This document shows positions 21,641-31,997 of a stretch of 64,000 nucleotides of DNA, one piece after another. A program made the position numbers and the translations under genes. How positions within the stretch are numbered: the first letter of the stretch is position 1; the number at the start of each line of letters is the position of its first letter. The stretch spans positions 1,019,438 through 1,083,437 of the forward strand of contig NW_004624882.1 of assembly GCF_000247695.1 (NCBI RefSeq), in the 5' to 3' direction. The DNA comes from Heterocephalus glaber. Lineage: Eukaryota > Chordata > Mammalia > Rodentia > Bathyergidae. The notes under the pieces are model-generated. The model had not been told where the DNA came from. It worked only from the letters and a program-made list of their open reading frames with translations, and made no database searches.

Positions 21641-22120
21641 ATGTTGTGATCAAAATATACAATGAATGTTTCAATTTAAAAACATTTATTGTTGCAAAAT
21701 ATATATTGTCATTAATCTCCCTCCCATTGTTCTTGCCACTTTCTGAAGCAGCTCCAGAAGGCCTCTTTCGTGAGTGTCTTCAGTTGCTCTGTCCTGGCTG
21801 CCTTGATGTCCTGAGTCAATTAAAAACATTTAGCTTTTGGGGTCATTTTGACTTTAGGGGAGAGCCAGAAGTCACATGGTGCCACTTCTGGTGAATAAGG
21901 TCGATGAGAACATACCATAATATTTTTATGAGCCTGCCTTTCCACTGAATGGCACTGGGCAGTAGTATTCACCATATTTTTTATTACACCTTGTAAAGAC
22001 AGGAAGGAGACTTCAAGAACTGCTTCTGAACAGTGGCAAGAATGATGGGATAAGTGTGTTCACAAGTGAGGGGAAGTATTTTGAGGGGGAATTGACGGCA
22101 ATGTCTCTCAGTGTAACAGA
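21641..22120 (-). mobile_element. mariner derivative with inverted halves
   Basis: 21641-21990 is a mariner 3' portion read on the minus strand: the terminal tgatcaaaa end, then gccactttctgaagcagctc, then the reverse complement of the transposase C-terminal region including the APCDFW word. 21991-22120 is a second 3' portion in the opposite orientation (gcttctgaacagtggcaaga, gggataagtgtgttcacaag). The junction between the halves matches that of the copy at 55701-56217. The right end is cut by a SINE. It is not coding. Confidence 0.75.
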
Positions 22121-22213
22121 TTTTTGTTGTTGTTGTTTTTGGTACCAGGAATTGAACTCAGGACCTTGTGCTTGCCAGGCAGGCTCTGTGCTCTAAGCTA
22201 AATCCCCTACACC
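22121..22213 (-). mobile_element. young ID-like SINE (antisense)
   Basis: A (GTT)n-modified T tail leads to ggtaccaggaattgaactca, gtgcttgccaggcaggctct and ctaagctaaatcccctacac. It truncates the mariner derivative to its left. Confidence 0.8.
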
Positions 22214-22481
22214 CATGGTCCTATGAAAAAGGCTCATGACCATCCAGAGACACCACTTCACATACACTAGGGAGGCTTTTCTTAAAATACCAACAGTAAC
22301 AAGTGTTGGTGAGGATGCAGGGAAATTAGACTCTACATCCACTGCTGGGCAAATGTAAAATGGCCCAACTGCTTTGGAAAGCAATCTTCCAGTTCCTTGA
22401 AAGGTGGAATGTAGAATTACCAGATGACCCAACAATTCCACTCCTAGGTATATACTGAAGTGAAATAAAAACATACATTTT

Positions 22482-22568
22482 GGGGCGGGGGATTTAGCTC
22501 AGTGGTTCCGCCGCCTGCCTCACAAGCAGAAGGATCTGAGTTCAATCCCCGGTACCAAAAAAAAAAAA
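22482..22568 (+). mobile_element. young ID-like SINE with TSD (sense)
   Basis: It reads ggggcgggggatttagctca, gccgcctgcctcacaagcag and gagttcaatccccggtacc, with a poly(A) tail. The target duplication aaaaacatacat is at about 22467-22478 and 22566-22577. Confidence 0.9.
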
Positions 22569-22617
22569 AACATACATCTACACAAAAACCTGTACACAAA
22601 GGTTATCAGCAGCATAG

Positions 22618-22762
22618 AACTTTTGCAAAAGGAAAGAGGAGCAAAAGATGGAGAGAGGAGGGGAGTAGAGGAAAAAGAATTAAGATGTATTTTGTACATG
22701 GACCAAGTCCCTATGATGAATTTAATCATTAGGTACTGGAAACATGTACAAATAAAAAAAGT
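22618..22762 (+). mobile_element. short younger L1 tail nested in L1M
   Basis: A purine-rich stretch (ggagagaggaggggagtaga) ends in acatgtacaaataaaaaaag. It interrupts the L1M reading between its cagcagcatag and atagccaaag words. It looks like a 5'-truncated lineage-specific L1 3'UTR. Confidence 0.5.
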
Positions 22763-23215
22763 AATAGCCAAAGTATAGAAATACCCCAAATGCCCTTCAA
22801 CTGATGATGAATGGATAAACAACACGTGGTTTATCCATCCAACAGAATATTTAGGGCAAAAAGAGGAATAAAGTAGTGACACATGCTACAACATGGATCA
22901 ACCTTGAAAACATTATGCTAAGTGAATGAAGCCAGACATAAAAGACCACGTATTATATGATTCCATTTATATGAAGCATTCAGGATAGGCAAATCTATAA
23001 AGCTTGAAAGTAAATTAGTCATTGATTTGGGCTGGAGTGGGATGAGGGGTCCAGAAAAAGCATACAGTGACTATTAATGGATGCAGGATTTCTTTTAACG
23101 TTGAAGAAACGTAAAAATAAGATGGTTGTCGAACCCTGTGAATACGCTAAAAAACCACTGAATTGTACACTTTAAGTGGTTAAATTGTGTGGAATATGAA
23201 TTGCATCTCAAGAAA

Positions 23216-23736
23216 ACTTTTTAAAAAGGCCTGTGCCCAGCCACAGTACTGTAATTTGATGATTAAAGAAAAGGTTATCTTCATTTTGTAGCTACATTAT
23301 AATCTGTTCCACTCAGTTGACATTAGATCCCACCCTGTAATTTTTTTCTGCCCATGTTTTAGTTTCCCAACTACATTGTAAACTCCCATACATTTGGATA
23401 TAGATGCCTGTGTTTGTTGGATTAATTCCGAAGAAGATTTGAATAGTCAAAATAAAGTAATCTAAATGGTGGAGATGACCCGTTATTAAGTGTGAGTGCA
23501 TCAAACACTGCTCACAAGCTACCACAGTGAGTGGTTTGACGTGGTGAAGTGGGAAAGAAAGATCTCTGGTGAGTCGGTGTGTCTGGGGTTTACGAGGGTG
23601 CATCTCTTGGGCATTGATAAACTGGGCCAGGGCTATCTTTCTGGCCTACTGCAGAGTGCTTGGAACTTAGCATATTTGGTTATGCCTGTGGAATACTTCC
23701 TCCTCCATAAACCCAAAGTATAATAGATCCATTTTT
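23216..23736. other. no recognisable feature
   Basis: Unique-looking sequence with only short open frames and no supported repeat or exon. Confidence 0.45.
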
Positions 23737-23888
23737 CTTTTTTTGGTTTTGTGAGACAGGGCCTCACTATGTCGTTTAGGCTAGTTTTGAACTCACTATG
23801 TCACCCAGGCTGGCGTCCAACTCTCAGCAATCCTCCTGTTTCAGCCTTCTAAGTGCTGGGATTACAGCATGTGCCACCATGTCAAGCA
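23737..23888 (-). mobile_element. B1 SINE with internal duplication (antisense)
   Basis: cactatgtcgtttaggctag and cactatgtcacccaggctgg are the two duplicated units. Then come cagcaatcctcctgtttcag and gctgggattacagcatgtgc. Confidence 0.8.
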
Positions 23889-24784
23889 AATCATGTATAC
23901 CTTTTACATTTATAAATTCATGACTTAATAAATATTGATGAAGAATTTTCTATGTGCACACCATTGGACCCAGGGCCTATATAAGTAAATTCAATAAGCA
24001 ATAAATGATGGTGCTGGTAAGCTGTTAGCTTTCTTCATATTAAGTGTGTATTCCTCTAAATTTCATTTGTTAACAACGTTTTAAATTCTAAAAGCCTATA
24101 TTTGGCACATGGTCTGTTGAAAGACATCAATTAATAATAAATGAAAGTGTGTATTTTGAGTTCATATTTGATCTGTATTGGCTAGGTCAGCAAGGAATTA
24201 AGTATATGGGAACTAATAAAATCCTATTTGTGCTTAGCGTTTTCTCTGGAGAGTACCCATGAACCATCCACGAATTATATCCAAGCATGTGCTCCCAACA
24301 CGAGGGTCCCGGTGCCTTAACAGTATTCTAGGGTCCAAAATGACTTCCTGTCTTAGAATACTATTCAGAATAAAGATGCAGCAAAGTATGAAATTGCTAT
24401 AAATTCTGACTTTAAGGGAGTGCAGTCGAAAGTCATTTCCAGTCGAAAGTCATCCCAGGTATCTCAATTTGGCCTAATTTTTAGCAAGTAAACATGCAAA
24501 GTCTAAGGTATAGAAAAAACAAGATTCTTAAAAGCCCAACTTTGTCTAAGTCGCTTTATAGCCTCATTTTCAGGGTTACTTAGCTCCTTGAGGCCTGACC
24601 AGGGCCTGGGCAAGCTCCCAAAGCTACAGGTCCCACCTCTGAATGTGGGACCACCGTAGTAGTTAGTAAAAAGTGTCATGTACTTCCTGGGAAAGTCCTC
24701 TCTTTGCAGCTCCTGTGGGAACCCATAATGCTGGTGACAAAGGATTCAAGAATTGGAATCCTAGCTCCTCACACTGGCTTTGCT
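23889..24784. other. no supported gene; one short tandem duplication
   Basis: The word cagtcgaaagtcat occurs twice, at 24423-24436 and 24440-24453. Otherwise unique AT-rich sequence. Confidence 0.45.
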
Positions 24785-25142
24785 ATAGATACTCTGTTTT
24801 CTCTTGCTGCTATACCAAATTACCCCACACTCACTGGTTTTTAACACACACCTTTTCCATCTTACAGTTCTGAAAGTCAGAAGTCATCGATGCTTTGTGT
24901 TAGGTGAAAATCCAAGTGTCAGCAGGGCTGGTTCCCTCTGGAGGCTGTATGGGAGAATCCACGTCCTTGCCTTTTTCTGTTTCTAGAGGTCACCTGCATT
25001 CCTTAGTTTGTGGCACCTGCCTCTCTCTTCAAAGCACAACATCTTTCAACGTCCACCTCCCTCTTATAAGGATGCTTGTGATTACATTGGGCCTACCCGT
25101 GTAATCCAGGGTAGCATCCCCATCTCAAGAGCCTTCATTTAG

Positions 25143-25275
25143 AGACAGGTGTGGTGGCACGTGCCTGTAATCCCAGCACTTGGTAGGCTAAGGCAAGATT
25201 GTGAGTTCCAGACCACTCTGGGCTACATAGTAAGAGCTTGTTAAAAAAAAAAAACCAAAAAAAAAAAAATCTTAA
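25143..25275 (+). mobile_element. B1 SINE (sense)
   Basis: gagacaggtgtggtggcacg, gtaatcccagcacttggtag and tctgggctacatagtaagag, then an A-rich tail. Confidence 0.85.
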
Positions 25276-25310
25276 ACTTAACCACATGTGTCAAGACCCT
25301 CTTAATTAAG

Positions 25311-25408
25311 GGGTTTTTTTTGTTTGTTTTTTTTTTAGTACTGGGGATCGAACTCCGGTCCTTGCACTTGCATATCAGGCGGCGAAACCACTGAGCTAAA
25401 TCCCCGGT
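25311..25408 (-). mobile_element. young ID-like SINE with TSD (antisense)
   Basis: A T tract leads to gtactggggatcgaactccg, gcacttgcatatcaggcggc and ccactgagctaaatccccgg. The target duplication aagaccctctt is at 25293-25303 and 25409-25419. Confidence 0.9.
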
Positions 25409-25544
25409 AAGACCCTCTTCTTATGTAAGGTAACATAGTACATTCACAGGCTTCGGGGATTAAGGCATAGATACCTTTGGTGACTGTCATTCTACCATAC
25501 CGACAAGGGCAAGAGGCGAGCACCGTGATGTGTGAGCGCAACCG

Positions 25545-25745
25545 TCGTCATCCTCATTGTCCTTAAACACCCACAATAGCCTGAGCATGGCTTTTGTGTC
25601 ATCCTCACACAGCACTGGACTTAAGTTTGGGGACACTCGTTTCACAGATGATAACTCCAAAGCTCTGGGAGGCTTAGTGACTTGCCAGGAACCCCACAGC
25701 TGCTAATCCAGCCCCCTCATTGCAAAGTCCATGACTGTAAATGTT
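25545..25745 (-). mobile_element. MIR (antisense)
   Basis: The words gtgtcatcctcacacagcac, ttcacagatgataactccaa and cttagtgacttgccaggaac are the MIR core read in reverse. Confidence 0.6.
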
Positions 25746-26590
25746 ACCAGGGATTCTATTCAGCCCTTCATGGTCACTATAACCATTTCTGCCTGGGGTA
25801 AGAAGCACTTTGTCCTCACCTCCTCACCTTCTCCTGTGCAGCCTCGTGATGGAGCTTTGGCACAGCCCTGGGGCCTGTGGCTCAGTCAGTGGCCAACAAG
25901 AACTTAGATGGGGAAGGTGTAGCAACTTGCCTGCCTTTCTGGCTCAATGTGGACAATTTGTTCAGTGCCCAGCATGCACTGAGCACACCTGACAGGCCAT
26001 CCATTTTATCTTAAGACATTCTATGTATCACTGATATCACGTCCATAGCAGCTCCATTATATCCACACCATTCAATCATAGTAGTACAGCTCAGCTGCAC
26101 TTGAGCACTTAAACAAGTAGCTCCCCATGACTCTCATTTCAAGTATATTCCAAATGCACAAGAAAATAAGGTCTATATATTTCAGATTTAGCCAGTCTTT
26201 TCCCTACCCAAAAAATATTCTTTGATTTTTTTTTCCTAGTTCACTAATTGTAAGTCATTATAAGCAAAGGTCCTTCTTGATTGTCAAGAGATAAACCGAG
26301 GCATAGAATGATTATTTGGTCCAGAAAGTGAAAAAAAAAAACAATTCAGAAGATCCAGCTACTTTGAGAGACAGATATGCAGGTTGGATAAACTGTGTTT
26401 GAATAGATTAGCTTGTCTCACGACTGTGATGAGCCACTTGAATTTGTCTGCCTGGTTTATCTGGATTATGCCTAGAAAGCCTCAGAATCCCCCAGAAGAC
26501 TTCAGCTCATCACTCTTCTGAATCTGGGTGCTTAAGGTGGTTGGATAAAGCAAGTGTTGTTCTTACAGCTGCAGGAGACTTGAGTGTACA
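25746..26590. other. no recognisable feature
   Basis: Unique-looking sequence. No gene, RNA or repeat family supported. Confidence 0.4.
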
Positions 26591-27112
26591 AGGGGTGATA
26601 GATAGGAATATTTGAATTTTTAAAAAACTTATTACAGTAAAAGACACATTGCCAAGAACAATGGGATAAGTGTGTTAGACATGAGGGGAAGTATTTTGAA
26701 GGGGCTTAATGACAATGTGTCTTTTACTATAATAAAATTTGAAATTTTAATATTCCCTGTATGTTTTGATCACTCTGCTTTGATCAACTATTTATTGAAA
26801 TTTTTGTCAAATAAAAACACTAAAGTGTGTCTTCATCTACCTCATTTACCAGATCTGGCACTGTGAAACTTCTGGCTCTTCCCCAAAGTAAAAATAAGAG
26901 GTCAATGTTTTGAATCAATTCAAGCCATCGAGGCAGCCATGATAGTGCAACTAAGACACAAAAGAGGACTTCCAGACATACTTCAGAAAGTGGCAAGAAC
27001 GATGGGATAAGTGTGTTCAGAGTGAGAAGGAGGATTGTGAGACAGATCAATGGCAATGTGTCTTTTACTATAATAAGTTTAAAAAATTAAACACTGTATT
27101 TTTGATCTTATC
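26591..27112 (+). mobile_element. mariner derivatives, one palindromic
   Basis: 26591-26774 is nearly palindromic. The left arm has cttattacagtaaaagacac and the right arm gtgtcttttactataataaa, with only about 80 bp between, ending ttttgatcac. 26775-27112 is a mariner 3' portion in sense (gtgtgtcttcatctacctca, tttgaatcaattcaagccat, cttcagaaagtggcaagaac) ending gtatttttgatctta. In the transposase part the word ctggcactgtgaaacttctgg gives an in-frame stop where other copies read through, so it is dead. Confidence 0.7.
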
Positions 27113-27154
27113 GCATATTTCTGTACCCAGGAGGTAGAGAGCAGAAGAGAAACA

Positions 27155-27245
27155 ATAACCAGAATCTAGAAACAAGTCAACCTTTGGGACAATGGATGAC
27201 TGAAAAGTGGTGCTCCATCCAGTGGAATACAACTCAGTAGACCAG
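27155..27245 (+). mobile_element. L1 fragment
   Basis: ggacaatggatgactgaaaa, then ccatccagtggaatacaact, resembles the ORF2 end/3'UTR of L1M. It is short and diverged. Confidence 0.4.
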
Positions 27246-27267
27246 CAGTTACCTAAGGTTGTGCTAT

Positions 27268-27607
27268 GATTTGAATGTTTCCCCCAAAACAGGGCTGGAA
27301 ACATAATCCCCAAGTCATTGGTGTTGGAAGGCAGAGCCTTTGGTAGGTGTGAGGTCCTGAAGCCCCACGAATGTAAATGGATTAATGTGGGTTATGGAAG
27401 CTTCAAGTTCCTTCTCTGCTCTGTCTCTCTCACCCTCTCTTGCCCTCTCACCTGCCACCATTGGAAGCCACAGCAAGAAGACCCTCCCCGGATGCTCGGC
27501 CTTGTTCTTGCACATGCCAGCTTCCACAACTGGGAGAAGTACATTTCCTTTCTTTGTAAGTCACCCAGTCCGTGGTATTCTGTTACAGCAGTGCAACATG
27601 GACTCAG
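27268..27607 (+). mobile_element. MaLR LTR (sense)
   Basis: tgctatgatttgaatgtttc, ggaaacataatccccaagtc, ctgccaccattggaagccac and cagtccgtggtattctgtta mark an MST/MLT1-group LTR. Three open frames overlap here on both strands, and they are by-products of the LTR. Confidence 0.7.
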
Positions 27608-27691
27608 AGAGGTCAAAGGCATGGAGAAAGGAAGGAATGAACAGCAAAGAGGCCCAAGGAAACTTTTGGAGGAGATGGAAATGTTCTGTAT

Positions 27692-27845
27692 CTTTTTTTT
27701 AATTTTAATTTTTATTAGTGCATGTTTGCAGTACACAGTGATTACATTCAGCGTGGGGAGTTGGCCCATGTATATAACACATCTTAATTCTTTTTACATT
27801 TCCTTCTAACCCCCCCATTTCTAATCTAGTCCTTTTATTTGTTTT
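27692..27845 (-). mobile_element. L1 3' end (antisense)
   Basis: A T-rich start (the reversed tail) leads into tagtgcatgtttgcagtaca, tggggagttggcccatgtat and acatttccttctaacccccc. It has the shape of a short 5'-truncated lineage-specific L1 3'UTR. Confidence 0.5.
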
Positions 27846-27857
27846 AACGCCTAAAGT

Positions 27858-27940
27858 TGTGGTCTAGGGTGTGGCTCAGTGGTAAAGAACTGCCTAGCAC
27901 ATGTAAGTCCTTGGGTTAAGTCTCAGACATGATAACCCCA
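27858..27940 (+). mobile_element. old ID-like SINE (sense)
   Basis: ggtctagggtgtggctcagt with gtccttgggttaagtctcag keeps a recognisable A box and a decayed B box. Confidence 0.6.
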
Positions 27941-28249
27941 AAGTTTAATGACTTGGCTAGCCTCATAAGTTAATGGATAGAAAAGCAGCTAGAATTTCTA
28001 ATTCTCTGTTGTTTTTTTCTTAAGGTTTTACATAAATTTTAGAAATGAGATTCGTGTACAAATAATCATTAAACAAATTCCCATAAAGCATGTTTTCTGG
28101 CTATGGTAGATTAAAATGCAGTCTCTCTTGAAGAGGGATTTGAACAAACTGATTAGCATACTTCCAGTTTTTTTTAAATACTCCAACACTGGAGATTTTC
28201 CTATCTTTATTGTGCTAGTGGTTTCATGGGTGTTAAAGCTCTAGGACTT

Positions 28250-28325
28250 GTAGTGTTGGGTCTGTGGCTCAGTGATAGAGGGCTGGCCATCGTGAGACCA
28301 AGAGTTTCATCCTCAGCACTGAAGG
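28250..28325 (+). mobile_element. old ID-like SINE (sense)
   Basis: gtgttgggtctgtggctcag, then gagtttcatcctcagcactg. Confidence 0.65.
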
Positions 28326-28563
28326 AAAACCAGGAGCTCCAGTCTATGCCTTGTGCACTTCTGATGGGTGTCATTTATTGTGCAGAAATTATACCGCCAT
28401 GAAGACGATTTACAAAAAGACGCAGAGGGAGGCTACTGGAGGTCCCATGGCCTAGCGGAGAAGCTTTTCTTCCGCGGAGAAAGGGAAGGGGAAGACCGAC
28501 ACACAGACGGTCACAGGCCCATTGAGGGGAAGGAGGGCAAGGCAGAGTGAACAGCAAGCTCAC

Positions 28564-28700
28564 CCTTGGTCTGAATGCTTTTTGGAGATCCACTTGTTTA
28601 CTGTCTCCGGTGACACAGCCAAGAGACTCCTTGTCATGTACACATCCAGCTTGAATCCCAGGAGGCCAAGCACCTTCTGAATACTGGAGACACACTGTCC
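28564..28700 (-). other. candidate unannotated exon (weak)
   Basis: On the minus strand a 137-bp segment is open in one frame. It is preceded by gtcttcacag (an acceptor-like AG) and followed by GTGAGC (a good donor match), with the first in-frame stop inside the donor as expected of an internal exon. The frame is open from 28775 down to 28560, with a mixed residue composition that looks more protein-like than its neighbours. I do not recognise the protein. No partner exon was identified and chance is a real alternative. Confidence 0.2.
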
Positions 28701-29296
28701 CTGTGAAGACACCACATGTGCTAGCTCCCGAAGCAGAATGTGTTCAAGGTCTAGCCTTCTCTGGTACCTCTCCATTCAGTTGCCTCAGCCCAGTTGGTAT
28801 TCCTGTCACACGGAGCCCCTGGGTCGCTTGGCATTCAGTGGCTGATGTGTTTCCTTTGATTTATTCTGTGTCCCCTTAATCACCAGCAGGCCCAGAAGCA
28901 ATGAGCAGGTGGGAGGAGAGCTGAACGACAGCGATCCGCAAACACCTCTGTGATCATCACCTCTTTTATGAAACCACTCACCAGACTTTGTCAGACGATA
29001 TTTTGCAATAACGAAGGCACAGCCATAGCAACCAGACTACAAAGAGAAGCACAGGCCTCTGGAAATGGCTCTGTGTCTCTGAAGAGATGTCAGCATTTCT
29101 CAGCTTCTCATTATCTCTGTGCTTGTTTCCTTTCAGTAGCCACTGGAGATACACTGTGTTTTCTTTACATGCCCCAAAACAAGGGAACTTTTGATTTCCC
29201 ACAGCTGGGTGAATGGGCCCAAGACTGAAATTCTTCAGCTAATCGAAATACTAAATTGAAATCATTCTTTTCAGTCATTAGAAATATCTTCCTTGG
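28701..29296. other. no supported feature
   Basis: Unique-looking. A 92-codon plus-strand frame (28950-29228) lacks supporting features. Confidence 0.4.
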
Positions 29297-29399
29297 GGCC
29301 GGGGACTTAGCTCAGTGGTTCCACCACCTGCCTGGCAAGTGCAAGGTGCCGAGTTCTATCCCCGGTACCCCCAAAAATAAATAAATAAAATTAAAAAAT
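29297..29399 (+). mobile_element. young ID-like SINE (sense)
   Basis: ggggccggggacttagctca, cacctgcctggcaagtgcaa and gagttctatccccggtaccc, with an (AAAT)n tail. Flanking repeats aatatcttcctt and aaataccttcctta fit a target duplication. Confidence 0.9.
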
Positions 29400-29794
29400 A
29401 CCTTCCTTAGGACATGTTCACTTAGCTGCTACCTAATATCTGCTGCTTTTCATATTAACAGTAATCTTTGTATCCTTCTGAAAAGACAGGAAGTTGTGAT
29501 TAAATAGAGGAGCCTAAAAACCTTACACTGGACACTGGGCTAGTTAAGTGAAAGTCCTTCGCCAGAGGTGAAGCTCTGGTATAAATAGAGAGCTGGTCAG
29601 GGTCCCCACATTAAGTTCCAGTCCCTCCAACTTCCCCACTGTAGCCACTTGGGCTTTTACAAAAGAATAGTGATGTGAAAGCCCTAAAAAGGACAAAAAT
29701 ATGACTGTGCCCATTAAAGGTAAGCATGACACTGCGATGTCATATGGAGCTCCGCCCCTTAGTAACATAGGTGCCTATTGTCTCTTGTGAGCCA
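29400..29794. other. no recognisable feature
   Basis: Unique-looking sequence between the SINE and the L1 cluster. Confidence 0.4.
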
Positions 29795-30093
29795 CAGAAA
29801 CATGTGCGTGCTCCATGAAGAAATTGAAAGCAGGTACTCACATGCTTGAACCCGAATGTGTATAGTAGCACTATTCACAAAAGGTAGAAAAAAACCTAAA
29901 TGTCCATCAGCAGAAGCACAGGTAAACAAAATGTTGACTATCCAGACAGTGGAGGCTATTTGGTCATAAAAAGTAATGCAGTAGCAATAAATGATGGAGA
30001 CAATCAATATGCTAATCACCCTGATTTGATCATTACACATTATATGCTATATCAAAATGCCACACTGTGTAGCCCATAAATATGAACAATTTT

Positions 30094-30267
30094 TTATGAT
30101 ACTGAGGATTGAACCCAGAGCCTTCAGACTGAACTATAGCCCTAGCCTTTTTTTTATTTTTTAATTTGAGACAGGATCTCAATAAATTGCCCAGATGGCA
30201 CTCAAACTTGTGATCTTTCTGCCTCAGCCTCCCAAGTGCTGGGATTAAAGGCCACCAAACCCAGCTA
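30094..30267 (-). mobile_element. B1-ID dimeric SINE (antisense)
   Basis: gatactgaggattgaaccca and gactgaactatagccctagc (ID half), then gagacaggatctcaataaat and gcctcccaagtgctgggatt (B1 half). It interrupts an L1 3' end. Confidence 0.8.
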
Positions 30268-30308
30268 AAATGTATAATTTTATGTCAATTAAAATTGTTT
30301 AAAGTACT

Positions 30309-30310
<2 letters not shown>

Positions 30311-30343
<33 letters not shown>
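30311..30343. repeat. (CA)n microsatellite
   Basis: About 16 uninterrupted CA units, directly before the B1 at 30346. Confidence 0.95.
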
Positions 30344-30345
<2 letters not shown>

Positions 30346-30490
30346 GCCAGGCATGGTGGCACATGCCTGTAATCTCAGCACTCCAGAGGCTGAGGCAGGA
30401 GGATTGCTTCGAGTTCAAGGCCAGCCTAGGCTACATAGTGAGTTCAAGGCCAACTTGAACTACATAGCAAGACCCTGTCTCACAAAAATA
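30346..30490 (+). mobile_element. B1 SINE with internal duplication (sense)
   Basis: gccaggcatggtggcacatg, then ggctacatagtgagttcaag and gaactacatagcaagaccct. The duplicated ctacatag unit shows the rodent B1 tandem duplication. This is the best-preserved B1 in the window. Confidence 0.9.
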
Positions 30491-30864
30491 AAAGTAATAC
30501 AGTACTGATACATACTGTAACATGAATGAACCTCAAAGAATGATGCTAAGTGAAAGAAACCAGACACACAAGGACACATATTTTATAATTCTTTTTGTAG
30601 GGAATGTCCAGAATAAGCAAATCCATAGAGACAGAAAGTAGATTAGTGGTTTTGAAAGCTGGGATACAGGGGAATAGGGGAATGGATTAGCAGACAAGAT
30701 ATCTGCTTTGGGGTAATAAAAGACATTTAGACCTAGATAATGGTAATGGATCCCGAGAACGTGCTGATTTGTACACTTTAAAGTGGCTACTTTTATGCTA
30801 TGTGAATTTTAGCTGAATTGAAAACAATTTCCATATTCCTGAAAATTACTAAGACAGTGGGTTT

Positions 30865-31035
30865 TTCAGTGCTCTGACCACAAAGAAATGATAGGTATGT
30901 GAGATCTCCATCTGTCAATTACCTTGATTTATCCATTCCACAGTATATGCATATTTCAAAACAACATGTTGTGAGTGACATATATATATATATATATATA
31001 GTCAATTTAAATAAATAAATTTAAAAGTTAAATAA
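30865..31035 (+). mobile_element. L1M 3' end (sense)
   Basis: accacaaagaaatgataggt, ccattccacagtatatgcat and aaacaacatgttgtgagtga, with a (TA)n stretch at 30980-31001 and a tail of aaataaataaa. Confidence 0.65.
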
Positions 31036-31909
31036 AAAAGAGCTTTCCCTCAAAAAAGAAAGACGTTCCAAAGTCAAAATAAAAAGCAAACTGGCAGGCA
31101 GGTGTACTCAACCAGAGGAGGAAATACATGTCAACAATGCTGTCCTAAGGATGGGGACAAGGGTGGACAAGCAGGGCCAGTTAGGAGAGCTGTTTTGTGC
31201 AAAGGGCCTCCACCCTTGGGAGAGGCCAAATATTGACAGCTTACCTTGCTCTGTGGCACCCCATGGCCTGTCCAGCTTGGAGCTCAAGGAGGATTTAATT
31301 AGCAAGGCAAGGCCAAATTTGGTTAGGAGCTCAGAAGGAGTGATAAGGAGCACAGTAAATATTTCCAAGGGTGGAGAAACAGAAGAGCTGTGGAGGTGGG
31401 ACTCCTTGAAAGGTGAAATAAAGCAGAGAGCAGGCACGAGTTTCACAGAGAACTAGGGGTCAAGGTGTCTGGCCCTGCAGCTGTAAACTTGATCATGCTA
31501 TGTAACTTTCTGGTCTTGTTTTGCTTTTCTAAGTGCATCCCATATAGAGCTGGCATCACAAATATATGCGGTATATTGAAAACATAAAGATCCCCCTGGG
31601 GCTGGAGAGAAGACGTCTTGAAGAGGAGCTAGCACTTCCCAGGCTGGTCCCCTAGGACATGTTGATCCTTAGGTGGCTGGTCCCTCCTTTCAGAGCTTCG
31701 AACCCAGGAGCTCTGGAGTGAGCACCTGAGAGTTTCATCGCTAGCAAGTTTGTGGTGAGGACGCTGCCTCATCTCACATGGAAAACCATATAGATGTTTA
31801 TCTAACAGCTACTCTTAGTTGTTACCAACTCTGGGTGGTTATCGAATTCACCTGGAAATAGTTTCACAAATGATGAGGAGATAGTGCCTGAGGGATCCCC
31901 TGGTCTAGA
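31036..31909. other. no supported gene
   Basis: Overlapping open frames on opposite strands at 31.1-31.5 kb give no coding signal. A weak MER5A-like phrase (aattcacctggaaatagttt) occurs near 31850, just left of the hAT MITE. Confidence 0.4.
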
Positions 31910-31917
31910 GTCTAGAG

Positions 31918-31997
31918 CAGTGATGCCAAACCTTTTACAGTTTTCAATGATACAAAGAGCCCACTGCGGCACAGGTACCATCGTTTTGCCACCACTG
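31918..31997 (+). mobile_element. 80-bp hAT-type MITE, copy 3
   Basis: It starts cagtgatgccaaacctttta and ends gttttgccaccactg. The 8-bp flanks gtctagag (31910-31917) and ttctagat (31998-32005) share the six central bases. It is the same length as copy 1 and clearly homologous to copies 1 and 2, with conserved words gatacaaa and ccactg in the middle and end. Confidence 0.8.

Larger units (their letters stand above)
22214..23215 (+). mobile_element. L1M 3' end (sense), carrying two insertions
   Basis: The order tggtgaggatgcagggaaat, gaattaccagatgacccaac, caactgatgatgaatggata, cattatgctaagtgaatgaa and actgaattgtacactttaag is the end of ORF2 and the 3'UTR of an old placental L1M element. It is interrupted by a young SINE (22482-22568) and a small L1-like piece (22618-22762). 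Confidence 0.8.
24785..25500 (-). mobile_element. MLT1-type MaLR LTR (antisense), carrying two SINEs
   Basis: The order cttgctgctataccaaatta, ccatcttacagttctgaaag, gtgtcagcagggctggttcc, cttataaggatgcttgtgat and acattcacaggcttcgggga is an MLT1 LTR read in reverse. A B1 (25143-25275) and a young SINE (25311-25408) interrupt it, and the LTR resumes after 25409. Confidence 0.75.
29795..30835 (+). mobile_element. nested L1 3' ends (sense)
   Basis: An L1M end is visible at 29795-29990 (agcactattcacaaaaggta, aacctaaatgtccatcagca) and again at 30496-30835 (aatgatgctaagtgaaagaa, tagagacagaaagtagatta, gatttgtacactttaaagtg). Between them lies a younger L1 3' end (caccctgatttgatcattac, cccataaatatgaacaattt, resuming ttttatgtcaattaaaattg after a SINE). 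The cluster also holds a B1-ID dimer, a (CA)n tract and a B1. Confidence 0.7.

Noticed and set aside
27318..27809. 163-codon plus-strand frame
   Set aside because: It runs from a MaLR LTR into unrelated L1 3'UTR sequence, with opposing frames on the other strand. A repeat by-product.
28950..29228. 92-codon plus-strand frame and a nearby RFX/X-box-like word (gccatagcaacc)
   Set aside because: Only half of the X-box is present and the frame has no coding features. Not enough to call a gene or a site.
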